From Cynocephalus volans (lineage: Eukaryota > Chordata > Mammalia > Dermoptera > Cynocephalidae), in NCBI RefSeq assembly GCF_027409185.1, contig NC_084467.1:81972501-82036500 (forward strand): DNA of 64,000 nt, given 5' to 3'. Each line of letters opens with the position of its first letter. The first letter of the stretch is position 1. The notes beneath the pieces were generated by a model. It did no database searches, was not told the origin of the DNA, and saw nothing but the letters and a program-made list of their open reading frames with translations. This document shows, piece by piece, positions 1-11,800 of this stretch. Made by a program: the position numbers and the translations under genes.

Positions 1-539
1 CTTTCTCCTCTCTGAACTATGTGTCAGAAAAGCCAAATGTTCTAAGTAAAAGCCCTACTAAATATGTTTATATTCTCCCTAATTTGTGACTTTAGTGATG
101 TATGAACACAAAACCAGAAATAGCTGTGGCCACACAGATTTCTCCCCAGGGTAAACATGGCTAATAGGGCAAAACGACCATTCAAAGTTAGTACTTCTTT
201 CTCAGCTTTTCTTTGCCTACCCCTCTGCCATTTTTTCTTTTTCCCTGAGCAGTAAAGTTTATCATATTCTTTTATCGCTCAACTGAGTGTCTATGATTAT
301 ACTGACTGACTTTAAAATGGTCGGATCTCTCTCCCCCTACTTCTCTCTTTCTGTTTTTCTGCCTTCTCTCTCCTTCCTTCATATATTCCCAAGCATCTTC
401 TTTACATTCCTTTTTTCAAATACATCAATCCTAAAAGTAATGTTACAAGAAATGGAAAGGCCAAGCTCTACAGAACTCTAAAAGTAAGAAAAGCCTGACA
501 GGAGTTAAATGGAGGTAGAATTTGCCTGTTCGGTGGAAC
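1..539. other. Left-edge sequence without a recognised gene
   Basis: AT-rich, pyrimidine-biased sequence. I see no coding exon, RNA gene or datable repeat in it. The first recognisable element (L1) begins near 540-550. Confidence 0.5.
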
Positions 540-715
540 CCTCCTTCGGGGCTGGTCTTCCTTTCGGTATATGCCCAGTAGTGGGGTTGCTAGGCATTGT
601 ATGGTAGCTCTGTCTGTGGCTGTTTTCATTGTCGAGATCTTTGACCTCTTTCCTTAGATTTATTCCTATGTCTTTTCTGTTTGTGTTTTGGTAGCTATTG
701 TAAATTGGATTGCTT
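540..715 (-). mobile_element. L1-A, 3' fragment (antisense)
   Basis: The reverse complement matches the late ORF2 part of L1 (a stretch meaning 'in the middle of the C-terminal region', with the typical TATATGCCCAGTAGTGG on the + strand). At about 630 it jumps to a region that lies about 1.1 kb further upstream in L1-B (compare 5850-5905 with 7030-7085), so roughly 1.1 kb of ORF2 3' end is deleted here. The L1 then runs into the insertion at 716 and resumes at 2332. Confidence 0.8.
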
Positions 716-2331
716 GCTCTTCCTTCCTTTCTTTCCTGTTTCATTCCTTCCCTCCCTTCTTCCCTCTTTCCTTCTCTCCTTCCATTCTTCCTCTCCCCCT
801 CTCCCCCTCCCCTCTCCCCTCTCCCCCTCTCCCCCACCCCTCTCCCCTCTCCCTTCTCCCCCCTCCCCTCTCCCCCTCTCCCCCTCCCCTCTCCCCTCTC
901 CCTTCTCCCCCCTCTCCCCCTCTCCCCCTCTCCCCTCTCCCCCTCTCCCCCTTCCCCCTTCTCCCCCTCCCCCTCCCCCTCTCCCTTCTCCCCCCTCCCC
1001 TCTCCCCCTCTCCCCTCTCCCCCTCTCCCCCTTCCCCCTTCTCCCCCTCCCCCTCCCCCTCTCCCTTCTCCCCCCTCCCCTCTGCCCCTCTCCCCCTCCC
1101 CTCTCCCCTCTCCCTTCTCCCCTCTCTCCCCCTCTCCCCCTCTCCCCTCTCCCACTCTCCCCCTTCCCCCTTCTCCCCCTCCCCCTCTCCCTTCTCCCCC
1201 CTCCCCTCTCCCCCTCTCCCCCTCCCCTCTCCCCTCTCCCTTCTCCCCTCTCTCCCCCTCTCCCCCTCTCCCATCTCCCCCTCTCCCCCTTCCCCCTTCT
1301 CCCCCTCCCCCTCCCCCTCTCCCTTCTCCCCCCTCCCCTCTCCCCCTCTCCCCCTCCCCTCTCCCCCTTTCCCCTTCTCCCCCTCTCCCCCCCCTCCCTT
1401 CCCCCTCCCCTCTCCCCTCTCCCCATCTCCCCCTCCCATCTCCCTCTCCCTATCTCCCTCTCCCCCTCTCCCCCTCTCCCCTCTCCCCCTCTCCCCCTCT
1501 CCCCCTCTCCCCTCTCCCCCTCTCCCCCTCTCCCCCTCTCCCCTCTCCCCCTCTCCCCTCTCCCCCTCTCCCCTCTCCCCTCTCCCCCTCTCCCCCTTCC
1601 CCCTTCTCCCCCTCCCCCTCCCCCTCTCCCTTCTCACCCCTCCCCTCTCCCCCTCTCCCCCTCCCCTCTCCCCTCTCCCTTCTCCCCTCTCTCCCCCTCT
1701 CCCCCTCTCCCCCTCTCCCCTCTCCCCCTCTCCCCCTTCCCCCTTCTCCCCCTCCCCCTCCCCCTCTACCTTCTCCCCCTCCCCTCTGCCCCTCTCCCCC
1801 TCCCCTCTCCCCTCTCCCTTCTCCCCTCTCTCCCCCTCTCTCCCCCTCTCTCCCCCTCTCCCCCTTCCCCCTTCTCCCCCTCCCCCTCCCCCTCTCCCTT
1901 CTCCCCCCTCCCCTCTCCCCCTCTCCCCCTCCCCTCTCACCTCTCCCTTCTCCCCTCTCTCCCCCTCTCCCCCTCTCCCCCTCTCCCCTCTCCCCCTCTC
2001 CCCCTCTCCCCCTTCCCCCTTCTCCCCCTCCCCCTCTCCCTTCTCCCCCTCCCCTCTCCCCATCTTCCCCTCTCCCCTCTCCCCCTCTCCCCCTCCCCCT
2101 CTCCCCCCTCCCCCTCTCCCCTCTCCCCCTCTCCCCCTCCCCTCTCTCCTCTCCCATCTTCCCCTCTCCCCTTCTCCCCCTCTCCCCCTCCCCCTCTCCC
2201 CCTCTCCCCCTTTCCCCTTCTCCCCCTCTCCCCCTCTCCCCTTCTCCCCTCTCCCCCTCTCCCCCCTCTCCCTCTCTCCTGACTGGCTGACTGGTACACT
2301 GCACTCTGACTGATCTAACTGGCCCACCCTG
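716..2331 (-). mobile_element. SINE-like insertion with a giant polypurine tail, inside L1-A
   Basis: The inserted block is flanked by the same 9 bases, GGATTGCTT, at 707-715 and 2332-2340. Removing the block and one copy gives continuous L1 sequence. Read on the minus strand, it begins (2330 downward) with GGGCCAGTTAGATCAGTCAG, resembling the tRNA-Ile-derived head of the colugo SINEs elsewhere in this window (for example 46654-46822). After about 45 bases it becomes purely G/A-rich for about 1.5 kb and ends in GGAA/GAAA-rich sequence at 716-790. I infer a retroposed SINE whose 3' tail or internal repeat expanded. An alternative is simple-repeat expansion at an unrelated insertion. The TSD and head are seen directly; the family is inferred. 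Confidence 0.65.
770..2280. repeat. 1.5-kb C/T-rich (polypyrimidine) minisatellite-like repeat
   Basis: The + strand is almost entirely C and T, in short variants of CCCCTCTCC, CCCCCTCTCC and CCCTTCTCC. A longer pattern recurs: the string CCCCCTTCCCCCTTCTCCCC appears near 946, 1026, 1158, 1286, 1591, 1731, 1859 and 2008, mostly 128-150 bp apart, so there is a loose higher-order unit. Both strands give stop-free ORFs hundreds of codons long (Pro/Ser/Leu-rich on +, Gly/Glu/Arg-rich on -). These are composition artefacts. The G-rich strand has many GGGG runs. Confidence 0.95.
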
Positions 2332-5309
2332 GGATTGCTTTCTTGATTTCTTTTTCCGCTAGTTTGTTGTTGGTGTATAGAAATGCTACTGACTTCTGTA
2401 TACTGATTTTATATCCTCCAACTTTACTGAATTTGTTTATCAGCTTTAAGCACTTTTTGGTGGAGTCTTTAGGTTTTTCTATATATAATAAGATCATGTC
2501 ATCTGCAAACAGAGAAAATTTGACTTCCTCTTTTCCATTTTGGATGACTTTTATTCCTTTCTCTTGCCTAAGTGCTCTAGCTAGAGCTTCCAGTACTATG
2601 TTAAATAGGAGTGGTGATAGTGAGCATCCTTGCCTTGTTCTTATTCTTATAAAAAAAACTTTCAACTTTTCCCCATTTAGGATGATGTTAGCTGTGGGTT
2701 TGTCACATATGACTTTTATTGTGTTGAGATACTTTCCTTCTATACCTGATTTTGGGGGAGTTTTTATCATATAGTGATGCTGAATTTTATCAAATGCTTT
2801 TTCTGTGTCTATTGAGATGACCAAATGGATTTTGTCCTTGATTTTGGTGATGTGGTGTATCACATTTATTGATTTATATATGTTGAACCATCCTTGCAAC
2901 CCTGGGATGAATCCTACTTGATGATAGTGTATAATCTTTTTGGGGTGTTGTTGAATTCTGTTTGTTAGTACTTTGTTGAGAATTTTTGCATTTAAGTTCA
3001 TCAAGGATATTGGACTCCAGTTTTCTTTTTTTGTTGTGTCTGTCTGGTTTTGGTATCAGGATGATGTTGGCTTCATAGAATGAATTTGGAAGAGTAGCCT
3101 CTGTTTGAGAAGAATTGGTAGTAAATGGTCTTTAAAAGTTTGGTAGACTTCAGCAGTGATGCCGTGAAGGTCCTCAGCTTTTCTTTGTTGGGAGACTGTT
3201 GATTACTGATTCAATCTTGTTGCTTCTTATTGGTCTGTTCAAATTTTCTATATCTTCTTGGATCAGTCTTGGTAGGGTATATGTGTTCAGAAATTTGTCC
3301 ATTTCCTCTAGATTTGCAAATTTGTTGGCATACAGTTACTTGTAATAGCCTCTAATAATTTTTTGTATATCTGTGGGATCAATTGTAATGTCTCTTTTGT
3401 CACATCTGATTTTTTATATTTGGGTCTTTTCTTGGTTAGTCTAGCTAATGGTTTGTCAGTTTGGTTTATCTTCTCAGAAAACCACCTTTTTGTTTCATCG
3501 ATCTTTTGTATCATTTTTTGGTCTCTATTTCATTTAGCTCTGCTCTAATCTTAGATATTTCCTTCCATGTACTAATTTGGGGGTTGGATTGTTCTTGTTT
3601 TTCTAATTCTTTGAGATGTAGTGTTATGTTGTTTAATGGAAGTCTTTCTATTCTTTTGATGTAAGCATTTATTGCAATAAACTTCCCTCATAGTACTGCC
3701 TTTGCAGTATCTCCTAGGTTTTGGTAAGTTGTGCTTTTAATTTCATTTGTTTCAAGGAATTTTTTGATTTCTTGCTTTATTTCTTCTTTAACCCATTGGT
3801 CATTCAGGAGCATGTTGTTTAACTTCTGTGTATTTGTGTACTTTCCAAAGTTTTGTTTGTTGTTGATTTCTAGTTTTATTCCATTGTGGTCTGAAAAAAC
3901 GTTTAATATGATTTTAATCTTTTAAAATTTGTTGAGACTTGATTTGTGGCCTACTGTGTGGTTTATCCTGGAGAATGATCCATGTGCTGATGAGAAGAAT
4001 GTATATTCTTCAGTTGTTGGATGAAATGTTCTGTAAGTGTCTGTCAAGTCCATTTGGTCTAACATGCCGTTTAAATACAATAGTTCTCTGCTAACTTTAT
4101 GTCTACATGATCTGTCCAATGCTGAGCAAGGGATGTTGAAGTCTCCGACTATCATTATATTGGGATCTATCTCTCCCTTTAGATCCAATAACATTTGCTT
4201 TATATATCTGGGTCCTCTGATGTTGGGTGCATAGTATTTATGATTGTTATATCTTCTTGTGGCATTGATCCTTTTATTATTACATAATGTCATTCTTTGA
4301 TCCTTTTTATAATTCTTGATTTAAACTCTATTTTATCCAATATAAATATGACAACTCCTGCTCATTTTTGGTTTCCATTTGTGTGGAATATCTTTTTCCA
4401 TCCTTTCACCATTAGTATACATGTATCTATACTGGTGAAGTTAGTTTCTTGCAGGCAGCTTATAGTTGGGTCTATTTTTTTAATCCATTCAGCCAGTCTA
4501 TATCTTTTAAGTAGGGAATTTAATCCATTTACATTCAGGACTTTTACTGAAAGGTATTGCCTTATTTCTGCCATTTTATTAATTGTTTATGGTTGTTTTG
4601 CATTTATTTTGTTCCTTTATTTGCCTTTTATTGTTTGTCTTTGCTGTTTTGTGGGGTTTTTTTTTTTTTTTTGGAGTGATAAGATACAGTTTATTTCTCT
4701 TTCTCATTTGCATGTCTGCTCTACTAGTGGATTTTATTCTTTTTCATGCATTCATGATGGTAGTTATTGCTCCTTTGATTACAGATGTAGAACTCACTTG
4801 AGGATTTCTTGTAGGGCTGGTGCTGTGGTGATGAATTCATGCAGTTTTTGTTTGGTAAATACACTATTTCTCTTTTATTTCTGAAGGATAGCTTTTCTGG
4901 CTATAGTATTCTTGCTAGGTGGTTTGTTTGTTTTTTAGCACTCTGAATATATCATCCCACTCTCTCCTGGCCTGTAAGGTTTCTGTTGAGAAGTCAGCTA
5001 TTAGTCTGATTGGGATTCTCTTATAGGTGACTTGATGCTTCTCTTGCTGTTTTTATAATTCTTTCTTTGTCTTTGACTTTTGACAATTTGACTACAATGT
5101 GTCTTGGGGAGGAACTTCTTGGGTTGAATCCGGGGATCTTTTGAGTCTCTTGGATCTGGGAGACTGTATCTGTCTCAATACTTGGGAAGTTTTCAGCTAC
5201 TATTTCATTAAATAGGCCTTCAATACCTTTTCCTTTCTATTCCCCTCCCTCTGTACCCATAATATGGATGTTTTTATGCTTAAGATTGTCCGACAGATCT
5301 TAGGCTTCC
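2332..5309 (-). mobile_element. L1-A, central body (antisense LINE-1)
   Basis: Continuous LINE-1 sequence read on the minus strand: reverse transcriptase (about 3000-2340), endonuclease (about 4574-3922), an inter-ORF segment and the C-terminal part of ORF1 (about 5309-4800). Many frameshifts and stops are present, so it is inactive. The sequence stops at an A/T-rich ORF1 site near 5309, where L1-B was inserted, and resumes at about 12956. Confidence 0.92.
2341..4574 (-). pseudogene. L1-A ORF2 remnant (endonuclease and reverse transcriptase)
   Basis: Degenerate LINE-1 ORF2, normally the endonuclease/reverse transcriptase that copies L1 RNA into the genome by target-primed reverse transcription. 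The ORF start is at 4574 on the minus strand (MAEIRQYLSV...). The endonuclease core survives at 4293-3922, with YAPNIRGPRYIKQ and MIVGDFNIP. The RT fragment at 3004-2315 keeps the catalytic FADDM motif, the [12 protein letters not shown] segment and [17 protein letters not shown]. The frames are broken between these blocks, and the 3' part lies beyond the 716-2331 insertion with a further deletion. No functional protein is expected. Confidence 0.92.
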
Positions 5310-5608
5310 TTCATTTAAAAAAAATTTGTTTTAAAATTTTATTTATTTTTTAAAATAGAAACATAGTTGATTTTACATATCTGTGTGGTACAGAATATCA
5401 ATACTGGTGTGCAATATGTGATGCTCAAATCAGGATAATTATTATATTCAACATTATACAATGTAACACATTTTCATGACCCTCACCAATTCCTCCCTCA
5501 CCCTTCTTCCCCTCTCCTTTTCCTACCTCTGTTAATCTCAGTCTATTCTCTCCTTTTGAAAGTTCAATGTGTTATTGTGATCGTTCTTTCCTTCTTTCTT
5601 GCTCCCAC

Positions 5609-8600
5609 TTATAAGTGAGGACATATGGTATTTCTCTTTCTGTGCTTGGCTTATTTCATTAAACATAATTCTATGTTCATCCATGTTGCTACTAATGGCA
5701 GGATTTCATTCTTTTTTATTGCAGAGTAATATTCCATTGGGTAAATATATTGCACTTTTTTTACTCAGTGTCTACAACTCTTGGCTATTGTAAATAAAGC
5801 TGCAATAAACAGGGGAGTACAGGTATCCCTTCGACATGATGAAGGGATATACCCAGCAGTGGAATTGCTGGGTGGTATGGCAGTTCTATCTGCAGCTGTT
5901 TGAGGAAACTCCATACTGTTTTCTATAATGGCTGCACAAATTTACAGTCCCCCAACAGTGTAGGCGGGTTCTCCTTTCTCTAAATCCCTGCCTGCATTTG
6001 TTATTCATAGTCTTTTGGATACTAGCCAGTCTATCTGGTTTAAGATGATATCTCCATGTGGTTTTGATTTGCATTTCCCTGATGTTTAGTGATGTTGAGC
6101 ATTTTTTTCATGTGTCTGTTGGCCATTTGTATATCTTCCTTTGAGAAATGCCTATTCAGCACCTTTGCACATTTTTTAATTGGATTTCTTTTTTTTTATT
6201 GTTTGAGTTCTTTGTATATTCTGGATATTAATCCTTTGTCACATGCATACTTTACAAATATTTTCTTCCAATCTGTAGGCTGTCTTTTCACTCTGTTAAT
6301 TGTTTCTTTTTCTGTGCAGAGCTTTTTAGTTTGATATAATCCTATTTGCTTGTTTTTCCTTTTGTTATCTGTGATTTTGGGGTCATGTTCATAAAGTCTT
6401 TGCCCAATTCTACTTCCTGAAGTGTTTCCCCTGTTTTCTTTTAGGAGTTTTATAGTTTCAGGCCTTATATTTAAGTCTTTAATCCATTTTGAGTTGATTT
6501 TGGTATATGGTGAAAGGTACGGGTCTAGTTTCATTCTTCTGCATATGAATGTCCAGTTTTCCCAGCACCGTTTAGTGAAGAGGCAGTCTTTTCCCCAATG
6601 TATGTTCTTGGTGTGTTTGTCAAAATCAGTTGGCTGTAAGTATATGAGTTTATTTCTAGGTTCTCTATTCTGTTTCATTGGTCCTTGTGTCTGTTCTTAT
6701 GCCAGTACCATGATGTTTTGATTACTATACTTGGTAGCATAATTTGAAGTCAGGTAGTGTTATGCCCCTGGCTTGCTTTATTTTTGCTCAGAATTGCTTT
6801 GGCTATTCAGGTATTTTATTGCTCCATATGAATGTTGGATTGCTTTTTCTATTTCTGTGAAGAATGTAATTGGTATTTTGATGGGGATTGCATTGAATTT
6901 GTACATCACTTTGGGTAATATGAACATTTTCACAATGTAAAGTCTTCCAGTCCAAGAGTATGGAATGTCTTTCCATCTTTTGTGTCCCCTTTAATTTCTT
7001 TCAACACTGATATATAGTACTCATTGTAGAGATCTTTCACTTCCTTGGTTAACTTTATTCCTAGGGTTTTTTTGCTTGTTTGTTTTTTGGTATTTGGTGA
7101 CTATTATAAATGGGCTAGCTTTCTTGATTTCTTTTTCTGCTAGTTTGTTGGAGTATGAGAATGCTACTGATTTTTGCATGTTTATTTATATCCTGCATCT
7201 TTACGGAAATTGTTTATCAACTCTGAGATTTTATTGTAGAGTCTTAAGGCTTTTCTATATGTATGATCATGTCACCTGCAAAGAGGGACAATTTGACTTT
7301 GTCTTTCCAATCTGGATGCCCTTTATTTCTTTCTCTTGTGATTGCTCTGGCTAGTACTTCCAATACTATATTAAATAGGAGTAGTGAGAATGGGCATCCT
7401 TGTCTTTTTCCTGTTCTTAAGGGAAAAGCTTTCTACTTTTCCCCATTCAGGATGATATTGTCAATGGGTTTGTCGTATATGGCTTTTATTGTTTCAGATA
7501 CTTTCCTTCTATACATAATTTGCTGAGAGTCTTTATCATGAAGGGATGTTGAATTTTGTTAAATATTTTTTATGCATCTATCAAGATAATCATATTGTTT
7601 CTATCCTTGATTTTGTTGATGTCGTGTATCACATTCATTGACTTGCATATGTTGAACCATTCTTGCAGCCCTAGGATGAATCCCACTCGATCATGGTGTA
7701 TAATTTTTTTGATGTGTTGCTGTATTCTGTTTGCTAATATTTTATTGAGGAATTTTTGCATCTAAATCCATCAAAGATATTGGCTTATAGTTTTCTTTTG
7801 CTGTGTGTCTTTGTCTAGTCTTGGTATTGAGGAGATGCTAGCCTCATAGAATGAGTTTGGGAGAATGGCCTCTATTTCAATTTTTTGGAATAGTTTGAAG
7901 AGAATTGTTATTAATTCCTCTTTAAAGGTTTGGTAGAATTTGCCAGTAAAGCCATCCAGTCCTTGCCTTTTCTTTGTTGGGAGACTGCTGATTACTGTTT
8001 CAATCTTGTTGCTTCTTATTGGTCTGTTCAAACTTTCTATGTCTTCTTGGTTCAGTATTGGTAGTCTGTATGTATCCAGAAATTTTTCTGTTTCCTCCAG
8101 GTTTTCAAATATATTGTCATATGCTTATTTATAATAGTCTGTAATGATTCTTTGTATCTGTGGTATCAGTTGTAATGTTTCCTTTTTCATTTCTAATTTT
8201 TGTTATTTGAGTCTTCTCACTTCTTTTTTTAGTTAGCCTGGCTAGTGGTTTGTCTATTTTGTTTATCTTCTTGATAAACCAAGTTTTTGTTTCAATCATC
8301 TTTTGTATCTTTTGCGGGGAGGGGGGTTCTATTTAATTTAGTTCTGCTCTGATCTTAATTATTTTTTTCCATCTACTGTCTACTAATTTTGGGATTGGAT
8401 TGTTCATGTTTTTCTGGTTCTTTGAGGTGTCATGTTATGTTGTTTATTTGCAATCTTTCTATTCTTTTTAATGTAAGCATTTATTGTGATAAACTTCTCT
8501 CTTAGTACTTCTTTTGCAGTATCCCACAGGTTTTGGTATGCCGTGTCTTATTTTCATTAGTTTTGAAAAATTTTTTGTTTTCCTGTTTAATTTCTTCTGG

Positions 8601-9385
8601 GATGCATTTGTCCTTCAGGAGCATGTTGTTTAATTTTCATGTGTTTTTATAGTTTTGCCATTTTTGTTTGTTATTGATTTCTAGTTTTAATCCCTTGTGA
8701 TCTGAAAAGATACTTGAAATGATTTCAATTTTTAAAAATTTGTTGAGACTTGATTTGTGATTTAACATGTGATTTATCCTGGAGAATGTTCCATGTGCTG
8801 ATGACAAGAATGTGTATATTCTGTGGCTGTTGGATGAAATGTTCTGTAGATATCTGCCAAGTCAAATTGGTCTAAAGTGTAATTTAAATCCTGTATTTTT
8901 CTGTTTATTTGTTGCCTAGATGATCTGTCCAGTGTTGAGATAGGGGTGTTCAGGTCCCAGCTATTATCATATTTGAGTTTATCTCTTTCCTTAGGTCTAA
9001 TAGTGTTTGCTTTATATATCTGGGTCCTCCCATGTTGGGTGCATATATATTTATGATTGTTATGTCCTCTTGCTGGATAGATATCTTTATCATTATATAG
9101 TGGCCTTCTTTGTCTCTTTTTATGGTTTGTGGTTGAAAGTCTATTTTATCTGAAATAAAATAGCTATTCCTGCTTGGTTTTGGTTTGCATTTACATGGTA
9201 TATCTTTTTCCACTCTTTCACTCTTAGTTTGTGTGTATCTTTACCAGTGAGGTGAGTTTCTTAAAGATAGCATATAGTTGGGTCTAGCTTTTTAATCCAA
9301 TCCGTCAGTCTATGTCTTCTGAGTGGGGAATTTAATTCACTTACATTTAAGATTATATTGAAAGGTATTGACTTACTCTTGGCAT
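5609..9385 (-). pseudogene. L1-B ORF2 remnant
   Basis: Broken LINE-1 ORF2 covering nearly its whole length. It starts at 9385 (minus-strand ATG in AAAATGCCAAGAGTAAG). The endonuclease block at 9213-8950 has YAPNMGGPRYIKQTLLDL. The fingers part of the RT is at 8031-7771 ([18 protein letters not shown]) and more RT at 7761-7570. The C-terminal region at 6678-6196 includes [20 protein letters not shown]. The probable stop is near 5609. There are multiple frameshifts and stops, so no active enzyme is expected. Confidence 0.9.
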
Positions 9386-9399
9386 TTTATTGATTTTTG

Positions 9400-9932
9400 T
9401 TTTGATGTTTTAAATATCTTTTGTTCCTTTTTTCCCCTGGTTTATCTTCTATGTTTGTTGGTTTTTTGAGGTGGTTAGATGAAGTTTCTTTCTCTTTCTT
9501 ATTTGCATTTTTGTTCTGTTAGTGGGTTCTGTTCTTTCCTGTGTATTCATTGTAGTGATTGTTGTTTTTCAGATTCCAGATGCAGTACTCCCTTGAGGAT
9601 TTCTTGCAGGGCTGGTTGTGTGGTGGTGAACTCCCAGTTCTTATTTGTCTGGAAAATATACTATTTTTCCCTCATTTTTGAAGGATAGCCTTGCTGGGTA
9701 TATTATCTTTGGATGCCAATTTTTTTCTTTTAGTATTTTGAATATATCACCCCATTCTCTTCTGGCCTTTAGGGTTTCTGTTGACAAATCTCCTATTAGT
9801 CTGATGGGGGCTCCCTTATAGGTGATTTGATGCTTTTCTCTTGCTGCTTTTTAGATTTTCTCTTTATATTTGAACTTTGCTGGTTTGACTATAATGGGTC
9901 TTGGAGAGGGCCTTTTCAGATTGAATCTGTTT
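9400..9932 (-). pseudogene. L1-B ORF1, C-terminal part
   Basis: Minus-strand sequence corresponds to the L1 ORF1 RNA-binding and C-terminal region and inter-ORF spacer. It is interrupted at 9933 by the target-site duplication of the HMGN1 retrocopy and continues at 11282. No intact frame remains. Confidence 0.75.
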
Positions 9933-9948
9933 AAAAATCTTTGAGCCT

Positions 9949-11281
9949 AGAAGCTCGGGCGGCGGGAGGAGCGGCAGCGGCCCAGCAGCCCAGCTTTGCG
10001 AAGGCTCTCGGCGCGCCGCGGCCCACAGGCACCCGGCACGTGCCCTCCCCGCCGCCAGGATGCCCAAGAGGAAGGTCAGCTCAGCCGAAGGGGCAGCGAA
10101 AGAGGAGCCCAAGAGGAGATCGGCGAGGTTGTCAGCTAAACCTGCTCCTGCAAAAGTGGAAACGAAGCCAAAAAAGGCAGCAGCCAAGGATAAATCTTCA
10201 GACAAAAAAGTACAAACAAAAGGGAAAAGGGGGGCAAAGGGAAAACAGGCCGAAGTGACTAACCAAGAAACTAAAGAAGATTTACCTGCAGAAAATTGGA
10301 GAAACTAAAAACGAGGAGAGTCCAGCCTCTGATGAAGCAGGAGAGAAAGAAGCCAAGTCTGATTAATATCGTATACCAAGTCTTATCAGTGGTTCCTGTC
10401 ACCCTTGTACAATCCAGAGGAATATTTTTATCAACTATTTTGTAAATGCAAGTTTTTTAGTAGTTCTAGAAACATTTTTAAGAAGGAGGGAATCCCACCT
10501 CATCCCATTTTTTAAGTGTAAATGCTTTATTTTAAGAGGTAAAATCATTCGCTGGTTGTTTATTTTTTGGTACAACCAGAAAATAGTGGAATATTGAATT
10601 ATTGGAGGCTTTGACTGTCCTGGGTGTCAGCTTAACATTCCATAGATGGGGGTAGTTTTTATATCCTGTAATACAAAGCATACTAAATGGCAATTTGAAG
10701 TCACAGTCACATATTTACTGTGTCTTGAACATTTAAAATTAGTTCTATTCCCATGTTATTTTTTAGTAGAATTGTTTCTTAAAGAAGACCGCTCCTTAAT
10801 CATTGCTCTCCCTGTCAGAACTGTGTGCACTCTGTAACATCTTTGGTCATGGTAGTCTAGTTTTCCTAATAGTTTTGTTAATGTGTTGTGAATGATTGGA
10901 AATTTGATTATGTAGTGTATATGATATTAAGTTGTGAACTGGTGGGACTTATGTAACAGCTTACCAACATCTGGAGATACTGGTACTTGATATCCTCTTA
11001 AGGAAAATTTGCCTCCAAATTTGAAGATGGAAGGTCACTGGAAAAACTTTTTAAAAAATCATGATATGTGGCTTTTTAGAATTTCGGTACATATGTTAAG
11101 AATTGTGTACAAATTGAAATGTCTGTGATGATCCTCAACACAACCAATAAAATCTCAATTATGAAAGAATGTTTTGAAGCACATGGTATAAGATCTGGTT
11201 TAAATTTTATTTAGGGAGTTTTCATATTTGATCTTCCAAAGTTTTTAAAATAAAAGTGTTTAATATTTTTGTAATAAAAAA
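9949..11281 (+). pseudogene. HMGN1P: HMGN1 processed pseudogene (retrocopy)
   Basis: Intronless copy of HMGN1 (HMG-14) mRNA, which encodes a small nucleosome-binding chromatin protein. The ATG is at 10060, preceded by about 110 bases of GC-rich 5'UTR. The reading frame matches HMGN1 for about 77 residues, including the nucleosome-binding domain RRSARLSAKP and the KGKRGAKGKQAEV stretch. One extra T at about 10292-10294 (GAAAATTGGAG) then shifts the frame, giving WRN-stop at 10308. The rest of the acidic tail, to SDEAGEKEAKSD and TAA at 10364-10366, is intact in the next frame. A 3'UTR of about 900 bases with AATAAA signals ends in poly(A) at 11274-11286. The copy is flanked by AAAAATCTTTGAGCCT at 9933-9948 and 11282-11297, a perfect 16-bp TSD. 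It lies inside L1-B ORF1 in the opposite orientation. An 82-residue truncated protein could still be encoded, but no own promoter is evident. Confidence 0.96.
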
Positions 11282-11800
11282 AAAAATCTTTGAGCCTCTT
11301 GAATCTGAAGGTCTGTATCTCTCCCTATACCTGGGAATTTTCTGTTATTATTTCATTGAATAGGTTTTCAATACCTTTTCCTTTTTCCTCACATTCTGGA
11401 ACACCCATGATTTGGATGTTTGTGTGCTTCAGGTTGTCTGCTAGCTCTCTTAGATTTTCTTCATTTAAAAAAAATTCTTAAAATTTTTTTTTTCTTTTTT
11501 GTACACCTGGGTTATTTCAAAAAGTCCATCTTCAAGATCAGAAGTTCTTTCTTCTGTTTGCTCTAGCCTGTTGTTAAAGCTCTTGGTTGTGTTTTTTATT
11601 TCATTGGATGAATCCTGCAGCTCTAGGAGTTCTGCTACATTCTTTTTTAAGGCAATAATCTCTTTGTACATTTCCTCCTTCAGATCCTGGATACCTTTTC
11701 TCATTTTATTGTGTCCTCTAACTGAGTCTTCTTGTTTCTCATTGCATTTCCTTAAGATTGTTGCTCAGAATTCCTTCCCAATCATTTCCTGCTCTACAGG
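11282..11800 (-). pseudogene. L1-B ORF1, N-terminal coiled-coil part
   Basis: Minus-strand frame 11704-11465 encodes a 79-residue charged heptad-like segment (KEEMYKEIIALKKNVAELLE, then NRLEQTEERTSDLEDG) typical of the L1 ORF1p coiled coil, which trimerises the RNA-binding protein. It ends in a frame-breaking A/T tract. Continuity with 9400-9932 is restored when the HMGN1 retrocopy is removed. Confidence 0.85.

Noticed and set aside
681-2327. Very long ORFs (up to 541 codons) on both strands
   Set aside because: All lie in the C/T-rich repeat. Pro/Ser/Leu or Gly/Glu/Arg composition follows directly from the repeat; there is no domain and frames are open on both strands at once.
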